Source: Nocardioides sp. zg-1228
GTDB lineage: Bacteria > Actinomycetota > Actinomycetes > Propionibacteriales > Nocardioidaceae
Assembly (NCBI RefSeq): GCF_017086465.1
Contig: NZ_CP070961.1
Span: 62,001-126,000 of the forward strand
Length of the DNA stretch: 64,000 bases
Direction: 5' to 3'
Positions 32,100 through 41,076 of the stretch are shown here, piece by piece. Below the pieces are notes generated by a model. It was not told where the DNA came from, ran no database searches, and was given only the letters and a program-made list of their open reading frames with translations. The position numbers and the translations under genes are program-made. Positions within the stretch are counted from its first letter, which is position 1; each line of letters opens with the position of its first letter.

Positions 32100-33662
32100 G
32101 TGTCCGATCCCGTGAGCACCACCCCCACCATGCGCGAGCTCGTCGACGACCTCCGCGCCCGGCTGGCGCGGGTGCGCCAGGGCGGGTCGGAGTCCGCGCG
32201 GCGCAAGCACACCGACCGCGGCAAGCTGCTGGTCCGCGACCGGGTCGACCGGCTGCTCGACCCGGGCAGCCCGTTCCTCGAGCTGGCGCCGCTGGCGGCG
32301 TTCGGGATGTACGGCAGCGGGTCGGGGGGCGACGACTACGCCGTCCCGTCCGCCGGCGTGGTCGCCGGCATCGGCCGGGTGGCGGGCCGCGAGTGCGTCG
32401 TCGTGGCCAACGACGCGACCGTCAAGGGCGGCACCTACTACCCGATGACGGTCAAGAAGCACCTCCGCGCGCAGACGGTCGCCGCGGAGAACGGGCTGCC
32501 CTGCATCTACCTCGTCGACTCCGGTGGGGCGTTCCTGCCGATGCAGGACGAGGTCTTCCCCGACCGCGAGCACTTCGGCCGGATCTTCTTCAACCAGGCC
32601 AACCTGTCGGCGAAGGGGATCCCGCAGATCGCCAGCGTGATGGGCTCGTGCACCGCCGGCGGGGCGTACGTCCCGGCGATGTCCGACGAGACGGTCATCG
32701 TCCGCGAGCAGGGCACGATCTTCCTCGGTGGCCCGCCGCTGGTGAAGGCCGCGACGGGCGAGGTCGTCACGGCCGAGGACCTGGGCGGCGGCGACGTCCA
32801 CGCCCGCACCTCCGGCGTCGTCGACCACCTGGCCGAGGACGACGCCCACGCGCTCGCGATCGTCCGCTCGATCGTCGACACGCTCCCCGCCGCGCAGCCG
32901 GTCCGGCAGCCGCGGGCCGGGGTGGAGGAGCCGCACGAGCCGCCGGAGTCGCTCTACGACGTGGTGCCCACCGACACCCGCACGCCCTACGACGTGCGCG
33001 AGGTGGTCCGCCGGCTCGTCGACGGGAGCCGCTTCCACGAGTTCAAGAGGCTCTACGGCGACACGCTGGTGTGCGGCTTCGCCCGCATCGACGGCTACGA
33101 GGTCGGCATCGTCGCCAACAACGGGATCCTCTTCAGCGAGTCGGCGCTCAAGGGCGCCCACTTCATCGAGCTGTGCAACCAGCGCGGGATCCCGCTGGTG
33201 TTCCTGCAGAACATCACCGGCTTCATGGTCGGGCGCGAGTACGAGAACAAGGGCATCGCCCGCGACGGCGCCAAGCTGGTCACCGCGGTCGCGTGCAGCG
33301 TCGTGCCGAAGTTCACCGTCGTCATCGGCGGCTCGTTCGGCGCCGGCAACTACGGCATGTGCGGTCGCGCCTACGACCCGCGCTTCCTCTGGATGTGGCC
33401 CAACGCCCGGATCTCGGTCATGGGCGGGGAGCAGGCCGCCTCGGTGCTCGCGAGCGTCGCGGGCCGCGAGGACGACGACGAGTTCAAGGCGCCGATCCGC
33501 GAGCAGTACGAGACCCAGGGCTCGTCCTACTACGCCAGCGCCCGGCTCTGGGACGACGGCGTCATCGACCCCGCCGACACCCGCCGCGTGCTCGGCATGG
33601 CGCTCGCCGCGACGTCGTACACCCCGATCCCCGAGCCGTCCTACGGCATCTTCAGGATGTGA
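32100..33662 (+). CDS. Acyl-CoA carboxylase beta (carboxyltransferase) subunit, methylcrotonyl-CoA type
   Basis: 520 residues. Family features include [19 protein letters not shown] and [16 protein letters not shown] in the N-half, [16 protein letters not shown] (first oxyanion region) and [19 protein letters not shown] (second). The combination with a biotinylated alpha subunit and HMG-CoA lyase downstream points to 3-methylcrotonyl-CoA, a leucine catabolite. Geranyl-CoA is a less likely substrate. Its stop overlaps the alpha-subunit start by one base. Likely repressed through the operator 8 bp upstream. It corresponds to liuB/accD1. Confidence 0.9.
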   Translation: MSDPVSTTPTMRELVDDLRARLARVRQGGSESARRKHTDRGKLLVRDRVDRLLDPGSPFLELAPLAAFGMYGSGSGGDDYAVPSAGVVAGIGRVAGRECVVVANDATVKGGTYYPMTVKKHLRAQTVAAENGLPCIYLVDSGGAFLPMQDEVFPDREHFGRIFFNQANLSAKGIPQIASVMGSCTAGGAYVPAMSDETVIVREQGTIFLGGPPLVKAATGEVVTAEDLGGGDVHARTSGVVDHLAEDDAHALAIVRSIVDTLPAAQPVRQPRAGVEEPHEPPESLYDVVPTDTRTPYDVREVVRRLVDGSRFHEFKRLYGDTLVCGFARIDGYEVGIVANNGILFSESALKGAHFIELCNQRGIPLVFLQNITGFMVGREYENKGIARDGAKLVTAVACSVVPKFTVVIGGSFGAGNYGMCGRAYDPRFLWMWPNARISVMGGEQAASVLASVAGREDDDEFKAPIREQYETQGSSYYASARLWDDGVIDPADTRRVLGMALAATSYTPIPEPSYGIFRM

Positions 33663-35650
33663 TGACGATGGACCGACCCGAGACCATGCGCGTGCTCATC
33701 GCCAACCGGGGTGAGATCGCGGTGCGCGTCGCGCGGACCTGTCGGCGCCTCGGCCTGCCGACGGTGGCCATCCACACCGACCTCGACGCCGACGCCCCCC
33801 ACGTGCGGGCCTGCGACGAGGTGGGCCGCGTCTCGTCCTACCTCGACGTCGACGAGGTCGTGCGCGAGGCGCGTCGCCACGGCTGCTGGGCCGTGCACCC
33901 CGGCTACGGCTTCCTGTCCGAGCGCGCGCCCTTCGCGCGGGCGCTGGCCGAAGCGGGCATCACCCTGATCGGTCCGAGCGCCGAGGTGATGGACGCGATG
34001 GGCCGCAAGGACCGGGCCCGCGACATCGCGCTCGCGGCCGGCGTTCCGGTGGTGCCGTCGTACGCCCTCGACGACGACCCGGCGACCTTCAGCTACCCGG
34101 TCCTGGTCAAGGCCGCCGCCGGCGGTGGCGGCAAGGGGATGCGGGTGGTGCGCAGCGCCGCCGAGCTGCCCGACGCGAGGGAGGCCGCCGCCCGCGAGGC
34201 CGCCTCCTCGTTCGGCGACGACACGCTCCTGATCGAGAAGTACGTCGAGTCGGGGCGCCACATCGAGGTGCAGGTCTTCGGCGACCCCCACGGCACCGTG
34301 CGGCACCTCTTCGAGCGTGACTGCTCGACCCAGCGCCGGCACCAGAAGGTGCTGGAGGAGGCGCCCGCGCCGACGATCACCGACGAGCAGCGCGCCGCGA
34401 TCACCTCGTCGGCCGTCGCCCTCGCCGAGCAGTGCGGCTACACCGGCGCCGGCACGGTCGAGTTCCTGCTCGACAACGCCACCGGCGAGTTCTACTTCCT
34501 CGAGATGAACACCCGCCTCCAGGTCGAGCACCCGGTCACTGAGGAGGTCGTCCGGATCCGCGGCGAGCGCGTCGACCTCGTCGAGCTCCAGCTGCGGGTG
34601 GCTGCGGGCGAGCCGCTCGGCTTCACCCAGGACGAGGTCACCCTCGACGGCCACGCGATCGAGGCCCGCGTCTACGCGGAGGACTCCTTCCACGGCTTCC
34701 TGCCCCAGGCCGGGCGCACGTCGATCGTGCGGTGGCCTGAGAGCGGTGAGCTGTCCGCGAGCGCCAGCGAGCTGACAGGTCACCGAGTCGAGCGCTCCAG
34801 CACTCCCGGGATCCGCGTCGACCACGCGCTCGAGCCCGAGCAGGACGTCTCCACGGCGTACGACCCGATGCTCGGCAAGGTCATCGCGTGGGGCGCCGAC
34901 CGCGAGGCCGCCCGCGCTGCGCTCGTCGGCGCCCTCGATGAGACCGCGATCCTCGGGATCACCACCAACACCGGCTTCCTGCGCGCCCTGGCCGACTCCC
35001 CGGAGTTCCGCGGGGCGACCATCGACACGGCATGGCTCGACCGCCACGAGGTCGCGGCGCCCGACGCGGACCTCGCGCGGGTCTTCGGCGCGTGGACCGA
35101 GGTGCTGCTCGACACGATGGGCGAGCCCGGGCCGTGGCGAGCCGACGGGTGGCGGATGGGCGCCGACCCCGCGCCCGACACGGTGGTGCTCGGCGAGGAC
35201 CTGGTGGTCGTCGACCGGCACCGCGGCACGGTCACCCACGACGGCGCCAGCCATGACGTACGCCTGGTGTCGGCGGCCGACCACACCGTCCACCTGCTCG
35301 TGGACGGGGTGGCCGAGCACGCCGTGCTCAACGTGCAGCGCGACCTCGTCGACGTCGTGCACCGCGGGCAGCGGTGGGCGTGGGAGCGCCCCGACCCGTT
35401 CGGCGACCACGCCGCCGCGACCGGCGACGGGACGCTGCTCGCCCCGATGCCGGGCACCGTCCTGGCCGTCCACGTCGCCGAGGGCCAGGCCGTGGCCGAG
35501 GGTGAGACGATGGGGGTGATGGAGGCGATGAAGATGGAGCTCGCGCTCCGGGCACCCTTCGCCGGCACGGTCACCATCGTCGGCGCGGCCGTCGGCGACC
35601 TGGTCAGGCTCGGCGCGGTGCTCTTCACGGTGGAGGCGGACGATGACTGA
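33662..35650 (+). CDS. Acyl-CoA carboxylase alpha subunit (biotin carboxylase plus biotin carrier)
   Basis: 662 residues. The biotin carboxylase half (about 1-450) has KAAAGGGGKGMR (ATP grasp loop), FERDCSTQRRHQK and EMNTRLQVEHPVTE. The C-terminal carrier has the biotinylation site Lys624 in VMEAMKMEL. It carboxylates its own biotin and passes CO2 to the beta subunit upstream. ATG 33662 overlaps the upstream stop; a second ATG six bases later is equally possible. The stop overlaps HMG-CoA lyase by eight bases. It corresponds to liuD/accA1. Confidence 0.92.
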   Translation: MTMDRPETMRVLIANRGEIAVRVARTCRRLGLPTVAIHTDLDADAPHVRACDEVGRVSSYLDVDEVVREARRHGCWAVHPGYGFLSERAPFARALAEAGITLIGPSAEVMDAMGRKDRARDIALAAGVPVVPSYALDDDPATFSYPVLVKAAAGGGGKGMRVVRSAAELPDAREAAAREAASSFGDDTLLIEKYVESGRHIEVQVFGDPHGTVRHLFERDCSTQRRHQKVLEEAPAPTITDEQRAAITSSAVALAEQCGYTGAGTVEFLLDNATGEFYFLEMNTRLQVEHPVTEEVVRIRGERVDLVELQLRVAAGEPLGFTQDEVTLDGHAIEARVYAEDSFHGFLPQAGRTSIVRWPESGELSASASELTGHRVERSSTPGIRVDHALEPEQDVSTAYDPMLGKVIAWGADREAARAALVGALDETAILGITTNTGFLRALADSPEFRGATIDTAWLDRHEVAAPDADLARVFGAWTEVLLDTMGEPGPWRADGWRMGADPAPDTVVLGEDLVVVDRHRGTVTHDGASHDVRLVSAADHTVHLLVDGVAEHAVLNVQRDLVDVVHRGQRWAWERPDPFGDHAAATGDGTLLAPMPGTVLAVHVAEGQAVAEGETMGVMEAMKMELALRAPFAGTVTIVGAAVGDLVRLGAVLFTVEADDD

Positions 35651-36575
35651 TCTCCCGATGACGGTGCGGGCCCAGGGCCTGCCGGAGCGCGTCACGATCT
35701 ACGAGGTCGGCCCCCGCGACGGCCTCCAGAACGAGCAGGCGATCGTCCCGGTCGCGGTCAAGGCCGAGTTCGTACGCCGCCTCGTCGCCGCGGGCCTGCC
35801 GATCGTCGAGGCGACCAGCTTCGTGCACCCGCGCTGGGTGCCGCAGCTCGCCGACGCCGCCGAGCTGATGACCGAGCTGGGCGAGCAGGGCCGCCACCTC
35901 CCGGTGCTCGTGCCCAACGAGCGCGGCCTCGACCGGGCCCTCGAGCTCGGCCTGGAGCACATCGCCGTCTTCGCCAGCGCGACCGAGACCTTCGCGACCA
36001 AGAACCTCAACCGCACCTTCGACGAGCAGTTCGCCATGTTCGAGCCGACCGTGGCGCGGGCGCGGGAGGCGGGCATGGACGTCCGGGCCTACGTCTCGAT
36101 GTGCTTCGGCGACCCGTGGGAGGGCGCCGTGGCGATCGAGCAGGTCGTCACCGCCGGCACCCGGCTGCTCGACCTCGGCGCGAGCCAGCTCAGCCTCGGC
36201 GACACCATCGGCGTGGCGACCGCCGGCCACGTCGCGGCTCTCGTGGCGGCGTTCGGCGAGGCGGGCGTCGGCACCGACCGGCTGGCGATGCACTTCCACG
36301 ACACCTACGGCCAGGCGCTCGCCAACACCCACGCCGCGCTGCTGGCCGGCATCACCACCTTCGACGCCAGTGCCGGCGGGCTCGGCGGCTGCCCCTACGC
36401 CAAGTCGGCCACCGGCAACCTCGCCACCGAGGACCTGGTGTGGATGCTGACCGGCCTCGGCATCGAGCACGGGGTCGACCTCGACGCCGTCGTGGCCACC
36501 AGCACCTGGATGGCCGCCCAGCTCGGCCGGCCGAGCCCCAGCGCCGTCGTCCGCGCCCTCGGCGGGGCCGGGTAG
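35643..36575 (+). CDS. Hydroxymethylglutaryl-CoA lyase
   Basis: 310 residues. YEVGPRDGLQNE near residue 20 is the HMGL-like signature with the metal Asp, HFHDTYGQALAN holds the two His ligands, and GGLGGCPYA carries the catalytic Cys. It splits HMG-CoA to acetyl-CoA and acetoacetate, the final step of leucine breakdown. The ATG overlaps the alpha-subunit gene, so the three are one operon. Isovaleryl-CoA dehydrogenase and methylglutaconyl-CoA hydratase are not in the window. Corresponds to liuE. Confidence 0.93.
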   Translation: MTDLPMTVRAQGLPERVTIYEVGPRDGLQNEQAIVPVAVKAEFVRRLVAAGLPIVEATSFVHPRWVPQLADAAELMTELGEQGRHLPVLVPNERGLDRALELGLEHIAVFASATETFATKNLNRTFDEQFAMFEPTVARAREAGMDVRAYVSMCFGDPWEGAVAIEQVVTAGTRLLDLGASQLSLGDTIGVATAGHVAALVAAFGEAGVGTDRLAMHFHDTYGQALANTHAALLAGITTFDASAGGLGGCPYAKSATGNLATEDLVWMLTGLGIEHGVDLDAVVATSTWMAAQLGRPSPSAVVRALGGAG

Positions 36576-36595
36576 CCCGGTGGCGGACGGTCGTC

Positions 36596-36619
36596 GGCGG
36601 GGCGATCGGCGGGGCGATC
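36596..36619. repeat. Two tandem 12-bp repeats
   Basis: GGCGGGGCGATC occurs twice without a gap, in the 93-bp space between HMG-CoA lyase and the first sulfotransferase. A CACAAT box (36656-36661) follows, 7 nt before the ATG. The repeat may mark the operator region of the sulfotransferase operon or be chance slippage. Confidence 0.6.
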
Positions 36620-36668
36620 GGCCGGCCGCATCGCACGGCACCATCCCGGCTCGGGCACAATCAGCCGC

Positions 36669-37754
36669 ATGAGCCGCGTCGTCCACCTCCACATCGGCGC
36701 CCCCAAGACCGGCACGACCTACCTCCAGGACCGGCTGCTGCTCAACGCCTCCTCGCTGGCGCGGCACGGCGTGACGATCCCCAGCCCGCGGGGCGGTCGC
36801 TCCGACATGTTCCACTTCCGGGCCGCGCTCGACCTCCTCGAGCAGGACTGGGGCGGTGCCCCCGGCCACGCCCAGGGCGCCTGGGAGTCGATGATGCGCA
36901 AGGTGCGCCGCGCCGACGGCAACGTCGTGATCAGCCACGAGATCCTCGCCGGCGCCAAGCCCGACAAGGTCGCCCGGGCGATGAACGACCTCGCCGGCCA
37001 GGAGGTGCACGTCGTCTACTCCGCGCGCGACCTCGGCCGGCAGCTGCCCGCGGCGTGGCAGGAGTCGATCAAGCAGGGCCGCAAGTGGCCCTTCAAGCGC
37101 TTCCTGACCAAGGTCGAGCGCAGCCAGACGTGGTTCTTCAACGCGATGGACCTCCCCACGGTGCTCGCGCGCTGGGGCGCCAAGATCCCCCCGGAGCGGG
37201 TGCACGTCGTCACCGTCCCCCACGACCGCGGCCCCAACGGCGACGAGCTGTGGCTGCGGTTCTGCCGGGCCTTCGGCATCGACCCGGCGTGGGCCCCGCT
37301 CGACTCCGAGCGCGACAACCGCTCGCTGGGCATCGCCGAGACCTCGCTGCTGCGCAAGCTCAACCGACGCCTCGAGCTCGGCGTGTGGCGCGACCCGGCG
37401 TACGACGCGCTGATCCGCGAGCTGCTCGCCCAGCAGGTGCTCGTCTCCCGCACGGCGGTCCCGGTCCGGCTCCCTCCCGACCGCTACGGCTTCGCCGAGG
37501 AGCAGGCCGACCTGTGGATCGACTGGATCAGGGGCAGCGGCGTCGACGTCATCGGCGACGTGGAGGACCTGCGCCCGCGCCGGCCCGCCGAGGGCGAGAA
37601 GTGGAAGGACCCCGACCGGGTGCGCGCCAAGCTCGAGCTCGGCGCCGCGCTCGACGCCCTGACGGTGATGACGCAGGAGGCGGCCGCCCGCGCGTCCTCC
37701 GACTCCCTCGGCGGACGGCTGCGCGACACCGCGCGTCGGCTGCGCGACCGGTGA
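36669..37754 (+). CDS. Sulfotransferase-like protein (first of two)
   Basis: 361 residues. The N-terminal P-loop variant IGAPKTGTTYLQ binds the 5'-phosphosulfate of PAPS in sulfotransferases. YSARDLGRQLPAAWQES near residue 118 matches the 3'-phosphate region (R-x-P-x-x-x). No signal peptide or membrane helix. It is about as similar to the protein at 38926 as a diverged duplicate: SHEIL, PERVHVVTVP and NRSLGIAET recur there. Acceptor unknown; a cell-surface glycan is plausible. Stop and next start overlap (GTGA). Confidence 0.8.
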   Translation: MSRVVHLHIGAPKTGTTYLQDRLLLNASSLARHGVTIPSPRGGRSDMFHFRAALDLLEQDWGGAPGHAQGAWESMMRKVRRADGNVVISHEILAGAKPDKVARAMNDLAGQEVHVVYSARDLGRQLPAAWQESIKQGRKWPFKRFLTKVERSQTWFFNAMDLPTVLARWGAKIPPERVHVVTVPHDRGPNGDELWLRFCRAFGIDPAWAPLDSERDNRSLGIAETSLLRKLNRRLELGVWRDPAYDALIRELLAQQVLVSRTAVPVRLPPDRYGFAEEQADLWIDWIRGSGVDVIGDVEDLRPRRPAEGEKWKDPDRVRAKLELGAALDALTVMTQEAAARASSDSLGGRLRDTARRLRDR

Positions 37755-38929
37755 CGCGCCCCGCGGGGGCCGTGCCTGGCTGGATCGCCCACCTGCGCGC
37801 CGGCGGCACCACGCCCTGGCTGGAGTGGACCGGCCCGGACCTCGACCCCGTGTCCGGCCCGGGCGCCGGTCGCCCGGGCGCCGGTCGCCCGGCTGCCGGG
37901 CGCGCCCTGCCCGGCGCCCAGCAGCTCGAGCTGCTGCGCCGCGTCAACGTCGCCCGGGCGAGTGCCGGGGGCGCGGGCGCCGATCAGGCCTCGCCCGAGC
38001 TGGCCGACCGGGTGCTCGCGGCGCCGGCCGCCGGGCGCGGCAAGGCCGACCTGCCGCTCGTCGGGGCCGCGCCGGCCGCGTTCGGTCCCCGCCCGGTCGA
38101 TCCGGCGACGGTCGGCGAGCACGAGCTGCTCCGCGTCGCCGCCTCGCTGCTGGCCGACGACCTCGTCGCGCTCGGCGCCGACCCGGTCCGCCCCCGCCTG
38201 TCCCGGCCCTGGCGCCGCCGCTACCGACTCGTGGGCGACCCACTGGTCGCCACCGCCACCCGCGAGCACCTGCTCGCCCGCGGCCGGCCCGAGGGCGGCC
38301 CGCGGGCCTTCGTCGTGGCGGTCGGTGGCCCGCTCGACGACCTGCTCGTGCACACCTGGACCCAGCGCTGCTTCGAGCACGGCAGCCGTCCGTGGATCGA
38401 CTGGCTGCGCTTCTGGCGCCAGCGCGACCAGCTGCCGGCCCGGGTCGACCTCGCCGACTCCGTACGACGCTGGGGCGGGCGCCGGCCGTTCGTCCGGGTG
38501 GTGACCGACCTCGACCAGCTGCCGCGCCAGGTCGGCGTGCGCCGGCTGCCGGCGGTGCGGGTGCCGGGCGCCGACCAGGCCGAGCTCGCGCGTCGCGTCG
38601 CGGCCGTCGTCGGGCTGCGGGTGCCGGTCGCGGAGCGTCCCGCGCTGATGCGCACCCTGCAGCGGCGGATCCCCGACACCGGGGTCGCGCCGGTCGGCGT
38701 ACCCGCCGCGGAGCACGACTGGGTGGTCGCGTCGGCGGCCCGCACCACCCGCGCGCTGACCCGCGCTGGCTACCCTGTCGTGGGCGACCTCGCCGACCTC
38801 GCCCCCCGCGGGTCCGAGCGGGCCGGTGCGGACGCCCCGGACGACGGACAGGTGCTCGACCTGGCGATCCGGATGATCGTCGACCCGCGCTGGCGCACGG
38901 GCGCGGCGGAGAGGACGGTGGAGCGGTGA
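37751..38929 (+). CDS. Uncharacterised protein between two sulfotransferases
   Basis: 392 residues, not recognised. It begins TRPAGAVPGWIAHLRAGG, then a Gly/Ala/Pro/Arg repeat (residues about 36-55) encoded by two exact copies of GGGCGCCGGTCGCCC (37861-37890). Conserved-looking blocks follow: FVVAVGGPLDDLLVHTW, WIDWLRFWRQRDQLP and VRVVTDLDQLPRQVG. No P-loop, signal peptide or membrane helix is visible. Both ends overlap sulfotransferase genes by GTGA, so it is made in step with them and likely acts in the same pathway. Confidence 0.7.
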   Translation: MTRPAGAVPGWIAHLRAGGTTPWLEWTGPDLDPVSGPGAGRPGAGRPAAGRALPGAQQLELLRRVNVARASAGGAGADQASPELADRVLAAPAAGRGKADLPLVGAAPAAFGPRPVDPATVGEHELLRVAASLLADDLVALGADPVRPRLSRPWRRRYRLVGDPLVATATREHLLARGRPEGGPRAFVVAVGGPLDDLLVHTWTQRCFEHGSRPWIDWLRFWRQRDQLPARVDLADSVRRWGGRRPFVRVVTDLDQLPRQVGVRRLPAVRVPGADQAELARRVAAVVGLRVPVAERPALMRTLQRRIPDTGVAPVGVPAAEHDWVVASAARTTRALTRAGYPVVGDLADLAPRGSERAGADAPDDGQVLDLAIRMIVDPRWRTGAAERTVER

Positions 38930-40116
38930 GCAGGCGGGTGCTTCTGCACGTGGGCTGCCCCAAGACGGGGACGTCCTACCTCCAGGACGTCCTCTTCCGC
39001 AACCAGGCGGTCCTCCGCGAGCACGACATCCTCTACCCGGCCGACCGGTTCGACGCCCACTTCCTGGCCGCGCTCGACCTGATGACGCTCCCGTGGGGCG
39101 GCATCGAGACCGAGGCCGTCGGCGCGTGGGACCGGCTGGCCGAGCAGGTCCGGTCGTGGCACGGCACCTCGATCATCAGCCACGAGATCTTCGCGCGGGC
39201 CACGCCCACGCAGGTCGAGCGGGCGCTGGCCTCGCTCGGCGACGCCGAGGTCCACCTCGTGCTGTCGGCGCGCGACCTGGTGCGCCAGGTGCCCGCGGAG
39301 TGGCAGGAGAACGTCAAGCACCGCAGCCACATCACCTACGCGCAGTTCCTGCGGACCATCCGCGACCCCGCCCGCGACTCGCGGATCGGCTCGTGGTTCT
39401 GGGCCGTGCAGGAGGTCCCCGACATCCTCGACCGCTGGGGCTCCTCGCTCCCGCCCGAGCGCGTCCACCTCGTGACGCTCCCGCCCCCGGGTGCCGACCG
39501 CGGCGAGCTGTGGCGCCGGTTCTCGCGGACGTTCGGCCTCGACGGGCTGCCCCTCGACCTGACCGCCGAGCGGGAGAACCCGTCCCTCGGCGTCCCCGAG
39601 ACCGCGCTGCTGCGCACCATCAACGAGCGGGTCACCTCGATCATCGCGCCCCCCGACTACCGCCCGCTGGTCCGCGAGACGCTGGCGCACCAGACCCTGT
39701 CGCGGAGCGTGACGTCCGCCCGGCTCGGCCTGCCGCCCGACGACCACGCGTGGGCGCGGGAGCTCTCCGAGCACTGGATCGAGGTGCTCGCCGCGCGCGG
39801 CTACGACGTGGTCGGCTCGCTCGACGACCTGCGCGGCCCCGACCTCGGCACGTACGCCGACCCCGACGCCGTCACCGCCGACGAGCTGCTGCCGCCGGCG
39901 CTCGACGCGATCAGCGCCCTGCTCGTGGAGGCCGCCCGCCTGCGCGCGGTCGAGGAGCGGCTCCACCGCGAGCTGCACGAGACCCGCGAGCAGCTCGACC
40001 GGGCCCGCGCGACCCCCGCCTACCGGGCCAGGCGCAAGGTGGTCACCACGCTCGAGGAGACCGCCGCCGGCCGGGGTTCGCTCGACGTCTACCGCCGGCT
40101 CCGCCGCCGCGGCTGA
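38926..40116 (+). CDS. Sulfotransferase-like protein (second of two) with C-terminal coiled coil
   Basis: 396 residues. VGCPKTGTSYLQDVLF near the N-terminus is the PAPS P-loop; LSARDLVRQVPAEWQEN matches the 3'-phosphate site. It parallels the protein at 36669 over most of its length. The extra C-terminal about 60 residues (RLRAVEERLHRELHETREQ, then RRKVVTTLEETAAGRG) look like a coiled coil with a basic tail, the kind that tethers glycosyltransferase-like enzymes to partners. GTG start overlaps the middle gene. The operon ends in a palindrome cluster. Confidence 0.8.
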   Translation: MSRRVLLHVGCPKTGTSYLQDVLFRNQAVLREHDILYPADRFDAHFLAALDLMTLPWGGIETEAVGAWDRLAEQVRSWHGTSIISHEIFARATPTQVERALASLGDAEVHLVLSARDLVRQVPAEWQENVKHRSHITYAQFLRTIRDPARDSRIGSWFWAVQEVPDILDRWGSSLPPERVHLVTLPPPGADRGELWRRFSRTFGLDGLPLDLTAERENPSLGVPETALLRTINERVTSIIAPPDYRPLVRETLAHQTLSRSVTSARLGLPPDDHAWARELSEHWIEVLAARGYDVVGSLDDLRGPDLGTYADPDAVTADELLPPALDAISALLVEAARLRAVEERLHRELHETREQLDRARATPAYRARRKVVTTLEETAAGRGSLDVYRRLRRRG

Positions 40117-40167
40117 CCCGGGCTGGTCGTTCTCGCGGCTCGCCGTTCTCCCTCGTCGGGTTGTCGA

Positions 40168-40189
40168 AGTCCCCGCTCGAGCGGGGACT
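40168..40189. terminator. 22-bp perfect palindrome between convergent genes
   Basis: Arms AGTCCCCGCTC (40168-40178) and GAGCGGGGACT (40179-40189) are exact complements with no loop bases. It lies 51 bp after the sulfotransferase operon and 70 bp after the end of the converging EcsC gene, so a bidirectional terminator is the simplest reading. Confidence 0.6.
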
Positions 40190-40191
40190 CC

Positions 40192-40227
40192 GACACCTGG
40201 AGGGGGTTGCAACGGCCTCCAGGTGTC
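40192..40227. terminator. 36-bp imperfect palindrome, second element of the terminator cluster
   Basis: GACACCTGGAGG (40192-40203) pairs with CCTCCAGGTGTC (40216-40227), and the centre GTTGCAAC (40206-40213) is itself a palindrome, leaving only two G.G mismatch pairs. It is two bases from the neighbouring 22-bp palindrome. Together they probably insulate the two converging transcripts. Confidence 0.6.
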
Positions 40228-40259
40228 AGACCGGGCCACCAGGTCGGGGCCCGAGGGGC

Positions 40260-40937
40260 TCAGGCCCGGCGCGCGAGCAGCTCGCGGTCGGCGTAGCGGC
40301 CGATCCGCCAGGTGGCGAAGCCGTCGGCGCTCATGCCGACCACGCCGCCGATGACCGGCACCCGGCGACCGAGCGTGGTGGCCAGTCGCTTGCCCGCCAC
40401 CCGGGCGATGATGTCGGTCGCCACGACGGCCGAGATGCTGCCGTCCAGGGTGGGGTCGTGCACCGGGGCGGTGGCCAGCGCCATCGGGGTGCTCGGCAGG
40501 CGGCGCTTCCTCACCATCTCGTCGACCTGGTCCTCGCCGAGCAGCACCGCGAGGACGGCGTTGCGTACGCGCGGGTCGGCGAGGTCGTGGCCGCGGAGGT
40601 GGGCGATGCCGGCGACCATCCGGCACTGGATGATCGCCAGGCCCGTCACGTTGGCGGGGATCGTGACCGCCATCGTCACCAGGCCACCGACGTTGGTGGC
40701 GAAGCCCTGGGCGCCGGCGATGCGCACGTTGTTCTCGATGACCTCGTGGATCGCCCGCTCGACGTCGCCGCGCTGCTCGCGCAGCTGCTTGTCGGCGGCG
40801 ACCGCGGCGGGAGCGAGCGGGCCGATCCCGTCGATCGCACGGTTGAGCGCCTCGCGCACGAACCCGCCCGTCAACCCCGGCGCGAGCTCCTGGATGCGGG
40901 GGGCGAGCTGCCGCCCCACGGTCTGCTTCAGGCCCAT
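40260..40937 (-). CDS. EcsC family protein
   Basis: 225 residues. VRIAGAQGFATNVGGLVTMAVTIPANV (hydrophobic centre) and RRVPVIGGVVGMSADGFATWRIGRYA near the C-terminus match EcsC, a family of membrane-associated proteins of unclear function named for the Bacillus ecs operon. The ATG at 40937 follows a minus-strand TACGAT box (40949-40944) by 6 nt; the open frame beyond it is not used. Monocistronic here. Confidence 0.82.
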   Translation of the reverse strand: MGLKQTVGRQLAPRIQELAPGLTGGFVREALNRAIDGIGPLAPAAVAADKQLREQRGDVERAIHEVIENNVRIAGAQGFATNVGGLVTMAVTIPANVTGLAIIQCRMVAGIAHLRGHDLADPRVRNAVLAVLLGEDQVDEMVRKRRLPSTPMALATAPVHDPTLDGSISAVVATDIIARVAGKRLATTLGRRVPVIGGVVGMSADGFATWRIGRYADRELLARRA

Positions 40938-40953
40938 GCCCCGATCGTACGGC

Positions 40954-40989
40954 CGGCGTCCCACCCGGCGTCCCACCCGGCGTCACCCC
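40954..40989. repeat. 12-bp tandem repeat upstream of EcsC and Aat
   Basis: CGGCGTCCCACC at 40954-40965 and 40966-40977 is followed by a decayed third copy. It lies where the -35 of the minus-strand EcsC promoter would fall. Too few units and no spacer structure for a CRISPR. Confidence 0.6.
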
Positions 40990-41076
40990 GAGGCGGGTGG
41001 GCCGCCCCAGCGTCCCCGGTCCTTGCCGAGGTGTCCGGCGCGCGGGCCGGTTGGACCGTTCGCTACCGTGCGAAAC

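Noticed and set aside
40954..40989. Possible CRISPR-like array
   Set aside because: The 12-bp units are directly adjacent with no spacers and fewer than three full copies. No cas gene is near.
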